Source: Carallia brachiata (taxonomy: Eukaryota; Streptophyta; Magnoliopsida; Malpighiales; Rhizophoraceae). From it: 64,000 nt of DNA. Both the position numbers and the translations under genes were made by a program. The DNA is taken from contig JADCRB010000002.1 of the NCBI GenBank assembly GCA_021464245.1, positions 1,155,058-1,219,057 on the forward strand. The letters are read 5' to 3'. Of the stretch, positions 58,399 through 64,000 are shown piece by piece. Within the stretch, counting starts at the first letter, position 1; each line of letters begins with the position of its first letter. The notes beneath the pieces are model-generated. The model was not told where the DNA came from. It saw only the letters and a list, made by a program, of their open reading frames with translations, and made no database searches.

Positions 58399-60666
58399 TT
58401 CTGTCAGATCCGATCTGCGCAAATTGGGCACGTGAAGTGAACCGGAGGTCGGGGCTTCCTTTGACAACGTGGATTCTCTTATCCAGTCCGTGTCATGTCA
58501 TCATAAGAATTTGTGTTTAAGTAAGTAAAAAAATTCCATTCATTCAATTAGCTAAAAAAGAATTTAAATAATAATATTTAAGTAATAAAATAAAAATAAA
58601 ATAATATTAACAGATGATTACAATCTAAAAAAATAAATAAATTATAAATATTATTAAATAAATTATATAATTATTTTATTATTATTTGAAAATAAAAATT
58701 TAAAGCTGTTAATTAAATAAGATAATATTGTTTATGAAGGCAAGGTCAACCGACCTGCTTAGCTAAGCGGGTCCGTTTTGGGTTCGTTTGACTATATTTT
58801 TTAAGTTCATGCTCTAAGAAAATTACTCACAAAAATAATTGTAATGCAACAAATAAAATATTTTTTACAATTATATTTATAAAAAATTAAATAAAAAATA
58901 AAAAAAATATTATTTTTTTATTTTATATTTTATTATTATAATTATATAAATTATAATAATTATTATATTACAGATATTTATTAAAACAACATTCATCGGA
59001 ACACATATATTTGTCCATATTTTTCCAAGAGAAAAAGACTCGTTATCAGGTCCGCGGAGGTGGGACGCGGGAGAAACAACGCGCTCTCGGATCGTCGGTT
59101 TCCCAATTATCCTGAAAAGTGAAGACGTGAAAGCCTTGTCCTTAATGAGCGATTACGTAGATTCAGATGACGCAATTAATTGGTTGGTCCGGTTTGTTAC
59201 AGTACAGGCACCTGTTAACCGACCAAGCCGAGTCACGATTTTGTTTTGTTTCTTCCACAAGTAGATTTGTATATATATATAAAGGAAAAAGTTTTACAGT
59301 GAGAGAGTTTTTCTCTATATTTTTGTCTTTATATGTATTAAAAATATAATTAATTATTAATTTTTTATAATTTTGTAGATATTTTGTGTAAAAAGAATAC
59401 TAGGATGTATGTTATTTTTTTATTATATTTTTTTATCAATATAATTATAAATAATTAATATTTAATTACCTTTTAAATGCATGTCAAACAAAAATCTCAA
59501 GATAATTTATGTAGATTTTAAATCATTCTCATAATATATGTGTGTGTAGCACATGCAAACTAAAATGACAGTGATTTTTTAACATCTCATACAACATTAT
59601 TTATAAAGAACTCATCAATTATGTATTCTAGAATTTAAGTGAGTTTTTTTTATGATTCATCAATTATATTAATAAAAAATAATCTAACAATAAGTTCTAA
59701 ATATAAACTTTTATTTATTAAGAGCAAACAATAAATTAACAACCAGCCTACCACTCGGCCGGTCACAAGTAGATAATGTATTAGATCTTTGTCAAACCAA
59801 AATTTTCTGTAATTTATTGCACTGGATCTCATTTACTAAACAACATTCTAGAAGACGAAAAAAAAAAAGAAAATGATTAAAATCTCACGTTAATTCTGAA
59901 CATCAAATGTTGACACGTTAGAAAGTTCAACCAAAAATCTTATACAGTGTGATTGGATATGAAAAAATAAAAAAATGAAAAAAATAATATTTATAAAAAA
60001 ATAAAAAAATAATTATTTAAATTAATAAAAAATAAATAAATAATAAAAAAATCTCTACTTTCCTTTCACTTTCCTTTCTCTCACCTGCTGCCTTTGACTC
60101 TCACTCTCGGTCTTCACCCAACGTTTCCCTTTCTTTTGACGAGTAAGCATCCAATCAAGGACCCTTGCCCTGTAAGTTTGCCTTTTTTTTTATTAAATTC
60201 TTTTTGCTTTTCTGTCTTCTCCTTTGATGAACTGGGTTACTTTTTTTTTTTTTTCTTTCTGGGCCCTTCCCTCGCCTGTCGGTTGTGCTTGTTTTGCTGA
60301 TTTCTGCTGTTGGGGTTAAAGTGCCGTGTGGGTTTGTTTGCAGGGGCACAATATTTCAGTTGATTTCTGGTTGAATTGGGTTTAAATTTTGAGTCTTTAT
60401 ATGTTTTGATTCTTGAAATTGATTCTGGATTATCTGAATTCTGATGGGTTTATGGAGAAATATGCTTTATTGCTTTTTTTGGTGACAATTTGATGTTTCT
60501 TTGAATCTAATCATGTGTTTATTTATTACTCTTTAAACTTTAAAGTGATGCATTTTTCTCTGAATTCACGTCCAACCCCTTGATTTTGCGATTGATTATG
60601 TTCTTGATTATTTTGCCTATAGGAAGTTACGGGGAAGTGAAGTTGAAGTAGGTGAGAAAAATAGTT
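58399..60666. other. Intergenic region and 5' leader of the TOL gene
   Basis: AT-rich spacer to about 60050. From about 60060 the sequence is CT-rich and likely transcribed: a 5'-UTR intron can be placed at 60172-60622 (GTAAGT donor, CTATAG acceptor), leaving a short second leader exon before the ATG at 60667. No other gene was seen. Confidence 0.5.
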
Positions 60667-63633
60667 ATGGCTAAGAACGCTGCGTCATGTGCAAGGAGGG
60701 CAACGAGTGATCTGCTGATTGGTCCAGACTGGGCTATAAACATTGAGCTGTGTGACATTATCAACATGGATCCTCGGTATTGTTCTTTCTGTTATGAGCT
60801 GGTTGGATTGCTCAAGAAGTACAAGTGCCTTTTTTTTTTTTGTTTATGGTCATATGTTATGCAAATATGGCGTAGTATTGTGTAGATTGGTAGGAAGCAT
60901 GTATTTTTGCGTAGTTGTTATTGGAATAAGCTTATAAGTCGCGAGTGGGAGTATTTAAGTCTGGGGTTACATTCCTACATATCATAACATGTTGACTATT
61001 TGAAAGATGATTACTCGGTTGCCTTGAGATTCTTGAAAACATTTTGAGCCTGCCACTTTACTCGAGAGACGAGGTTCTTTGTTGTTTCATACAGTGATTA
61101 GTGAATGCATTTTCTTTTGTAAACTATGCAGTAATTGGTTGGCAGATGCAGGATGGGTTGCAACTCCTTAGACATAGTTGCACTTTTGCTTTTGTCTAAT
61201 ATGACTCTTGTTATATGTGATGTCATTGGCGGGACATCTCATGGCTGTTAATAGCGGTGAAAATGAGATTTTATGATCTAAGCTAGCGGATATATAAAGA
61301 TCTCTTCACAATGCTATTTATTGTATGTACTTATTTCATTCTGCTTTCATATTGTGCTTCCTTTCATGAGTTTTTTTGTGTTGGATTGGTGTTGCAGGCA
61401 AGCAAAGGATGCCCTGAAAGTACTCAAGAGGCGACTAGGCAGCAAAAATTTTAAAATACAACTACTAGCCCTCTTTGTCAGTAATTTTTTTTTTTTTTTC
61501 AATAGTTTTATGCTTGCTTATGTGTTCTCTCTCTGTCAGAGTCATAGACCACACAGCAATCTTGTGACATTGCTGTTTAAAAGGCTACGAGTTTTTTCTG
61601 GAATTTTTGTGTTGAATTATGTGATGTGCACATTGCTCAGACTTTCTATGTCAATAGGTATTATATAGCAACAACAACAACAAAATTGCTTGAAAGATTC
61701 ATGTCATAAGAATTTGGTTATTTTTACATTGCTGCCTACCTGCCTCCTTTTTATGTGCTTGACACCGGCAGCAATTAACCAAAGGTTTAATTGGATCCGA
61801 CACAAGCAGAGTTGTCCATTGATGTTAGATGTCTTAAGAAAATACTTTCTATGCTTGCCACAAGCCTTTCTCTGTTTTGCACGAGAGTAAAGAAGATGTT
61901 GTCTCATATGACTGATGATTCGACGTGAAAATTTGACATAGGCACTGGAGACCCTCAGCAAAAATTGTGGTGAGAATGTGTTTCAGCAGATTATTGAGCG
62001 TGATATCTTACATGACATGGTCAAAATATTAAAGAAAAAGGTTAGCTTTTTTCCCATTACCTGTATCATCGATTTTTCTTATTCTGGTCATAGTGATTTA
62101 AGTTTGATGCATGATACGTACTCCTTATGCAGCCAGATGTGAATGTGAGGGAAAAGATACTAATTTTGATAGATGCATGGCAAGAAGCTTTTGGAGGATC
62201 GAGAGGAAGGTATCCCCAGTATCAGGCTGCCTATAATGAGCTAAGGGTAATCGCCAATATGAATGTATATTTAGATTTTCTTCAGAATCTATAATTTTTG
62301 GCTATTGCTTCATTCTGATATGAATGCATGTAATAGATGATTTTGAGTGATGGTTAGAACGTGGTTTTTTTTTGCTAGTAGTGATTTGATGGTTAAAGGG
62401 CAGCAGTTTTCTTATATTTTCTTTTTTCCGTCGTTTGGAACTAGAATTTAGTTGGAATGCAATTGTCATAAGATTCTTCCATAAGAGTACCACTCGTTAA
62501 TTTCTCTGCATATTCGCAACGCCCTGTTTTCTGAACTAACCCTTGCTAATTGACAGGCTGCTGGAGTTCAATTTCCACCCCGTGAAGAGAACAGCATACC
62601 ATTATTCACTCCTCCCCAAACACAGCAGCTAGATCATGCACCTTCAGCATATGAGGATGCTGCCATTCAAGCCTCTCTCCAGTCTGATGCCTCTGGCCTC
62701 AGGTACTGGTTGAAATTTAATTATTTCTGTATATTTTTCCCCAAATTCAGATAGAGCTACTTTGTGGTTTTTTTTTTTTTAATTTTTTATAAATTGATTG
62801 CTTAGTTGTGGAGACTGGAACTTTCCTGTTTGCAATTGTAATTTCAAAACCTGTTACTTATTTGATTGTATCTTTCTATAGAAATTTATATATGCTCTTC
62901 CCCCCCCCCCCCCCCGGGGGGGTGGGGTGCCCCCTCACGTCTCTTTCCCTCTCTCTCCAAAACAAATAAAAGGACCCAAAGCGAATAGTAAGGAACATCT
63001 CAATGTTCAGAGAGTCTAATACACTGTTCATATCCTTATGAAGTCAACTTTTCATGACTTGTTTTTTCAGCTGATATCAAGAGATGGCAACAGTAGTTAG
63101 CATCCTGCTTTAAGTCAGACAACTTTCTAATTTAAATACATCGATCTGCTTGTTGCCAAATGCAAAAGCTGAGGTCGTTTAAAACGTTGTTGTGGTGTCC
63201 ATGCATGGAGGACATAACCAGGAATAATTGGCTTTCATTATGAAGAATATAAGTCAAACTGCTTGATGGAAGTCTCCATTTTTCCTGTGTACAACTGACT
63301 GTGTGTTTTGGTCCCAGAAGGTCTCACCCTTCCCACTTTTAATGGTTGGACTACCATTCATCATTTTATACCTGTTAATGTTTTTTTTTCCCTCCTTTCA
63401 GCTGGGCAGAGATTCAAAGTGCTCAGGAATTAGCAGGCATCTTAATGGAAATGCTTAATGCCTTGGATCCTAAGAACCCTGCGGTAATTACCCTTCTCAA
63501 GAGGATTATAACATGTTTATGCTCTCTATAATTTTGTAAATGTGAGTAATCTTAAATCTTTTTGTTGCAACAGCTTGAAAAAAATGAGCTGGATCCCTCA
63601 GGGTGTGAAAATATTTGCAAGATGTCTCGTTAA
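60667..63633 (+). CDS. TOM1-like (TOL) VHS-domain protein, truncated
   Basis: Seven coding exons: 60667-60776, 61398-61476, 61942-62040, 62133-62246, 62557-62702, 63402-63483, 63574-63633; 690 nt, 229 aa, all GT-AG. The start ATG is [19 protein letters not shown]. Residues 1-150 are a VHS domain with family landmarks [58 protein letters not shown] and [11 protein letters not shown] proteins recognise ubiquitinated membrane cargo for endosomal sorting using VHS and GAT domains. Here the GAT domain begins ([20 protein letters not shown], about 184-205), but exon 7 gives only 19 unrelated-looking residues and a stop, where relatives continue with about 60 more GAT residues and a long tail. The gene may be a shortened paralogue or a decaying copy. 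A 5'-UTR intron is likely. Confidence 0.85.
62900..62922. repeat. C16/G7 homopolymer junction in TOL intron
   Basis: A run of sixteen C directly abuts seven G within the intron between the fifth and sixth coding exons. This is unusual in an AT-rich genome and prone to assembly error. It has no coding effect. Confidence 0.85.
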
Positions 63634-64000
63634 GCCTTTTTTTTTTGTCTGTCATCATGGACTCTTTAAGTGGATTCTGTTCTTCGATAATGTCAGAATA
63701 TTATAAAAAATCTCTCTTCTTCCTTTCGCCTATTTTTTTCTACGCTTTTTCAAGTTGTTAGGAGCAAAGATAATGTGAAGCATCTCTGTTGTGAAAGAGG
63801 AAGTGACTGAGAGACCAGGCAAATTTGGGTGCGTTGTGGTGCATATATGCATTCAGGGTCCATGTAGCTGACCCGAATCAATTTGGGGATTAACGCTTTG
63901 TGGTGGTGGTGGTGGTGTTGTTTATTCATTCAGTCTCCATTTGCTGTTAAGGAGAGAAGAAATAAACATACTTTTACAGTTAAATGAATTTTATTGTCTC
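63634..64000. other. 3' flank of the TOL gene
   Basis: Probable 3' UTR and downstream sequence. A GGT microsatellite-like run occurs near 63900-63920. Translating all frames I do not see the missing GAT segment here. Confidence 0.5.

Overview
This is a stretch of nuclear DNA from a plant, almost certainly a eudicot. It is AT-rich, with multi-exon genes joined by GT-AG introns, plant-specific families (PPR proteins, a TOM1-like VHS protein, a USP-domain receptor-like kinase, a plant F-box protein), and gene islands separated by decayed transposable elements and microsatellites. Gene content and gene spacing look like a woody rosid, but I cannot name the species. No bacterial, organellar or viral segment, CRISPR array or rRNA gene was seen.

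Layout. 1-3.3 kb: intergenic, opening with a 200-bp direct duplication and inverted arms. 3.36-8.57 kb (minus): an 11-exon USP-plus-kinase gene, 600 aa. 10.80-15.07 kb (minus): a 9-exon gene for the E1-alpha subunit of branched-chain 2-oxoacid dehydrogenase, 492 aa. 15-21.8 kb: repeat-rich, including a 0.9-kb all-purine minisatellite. 21.9-28.1 kb (minus): a PPR fragment and two tandem PPR genes broken by single-base deletions. 28.1-34.3 kb: intergenic, with one well-bounded MITE. 34.31-35.71 kb (plus): a two-exon plant-specific gene of unknown function, 300 aa. 38.7-39.3 kb (minus): remnant of a 2-oxoglutarate-dependent dioxygenase. 39.6-41.3 and 42.35-44.1 kb: a 1.7-kb direct duplication, each copy carrying a small spliced open frame of unknown function. 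44.2-50 kb: MITEs, an 'ACCGGTTC' repeat family and a GATL glycosyltransferase fragment. 51.12-52.36 kb (minus): an intact single-exon F-box gene, with a broken partial copy at 54.0-54.4 kb and a SINE-like insertion beyond that copy. 55.9-56.7 kb (plus): a MORF8-like pseudogene. 60.67-63.63 kb (plus): a TOM1-like (VHS) gene that stops at the start of its GAT domain.

Genes with good support as functional are the kinase, the BCKDH E1-alpha gene, the unknown 300-aa gene and the F-box gene; the exon lengths of the spliced genes add up exactly in frame. They do not form a pathway, since neighbouring plant genes are independent transcription units. The main theme of the window is decay and duplication: at least seven gene copies or fragments are broken or truncated, concentrated at 22-28 kb and 38-57 kb. 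I found no convincing new multi-gene system. The most novel-looking item is the pair of tandem small spliced frames at 40-44 kb.
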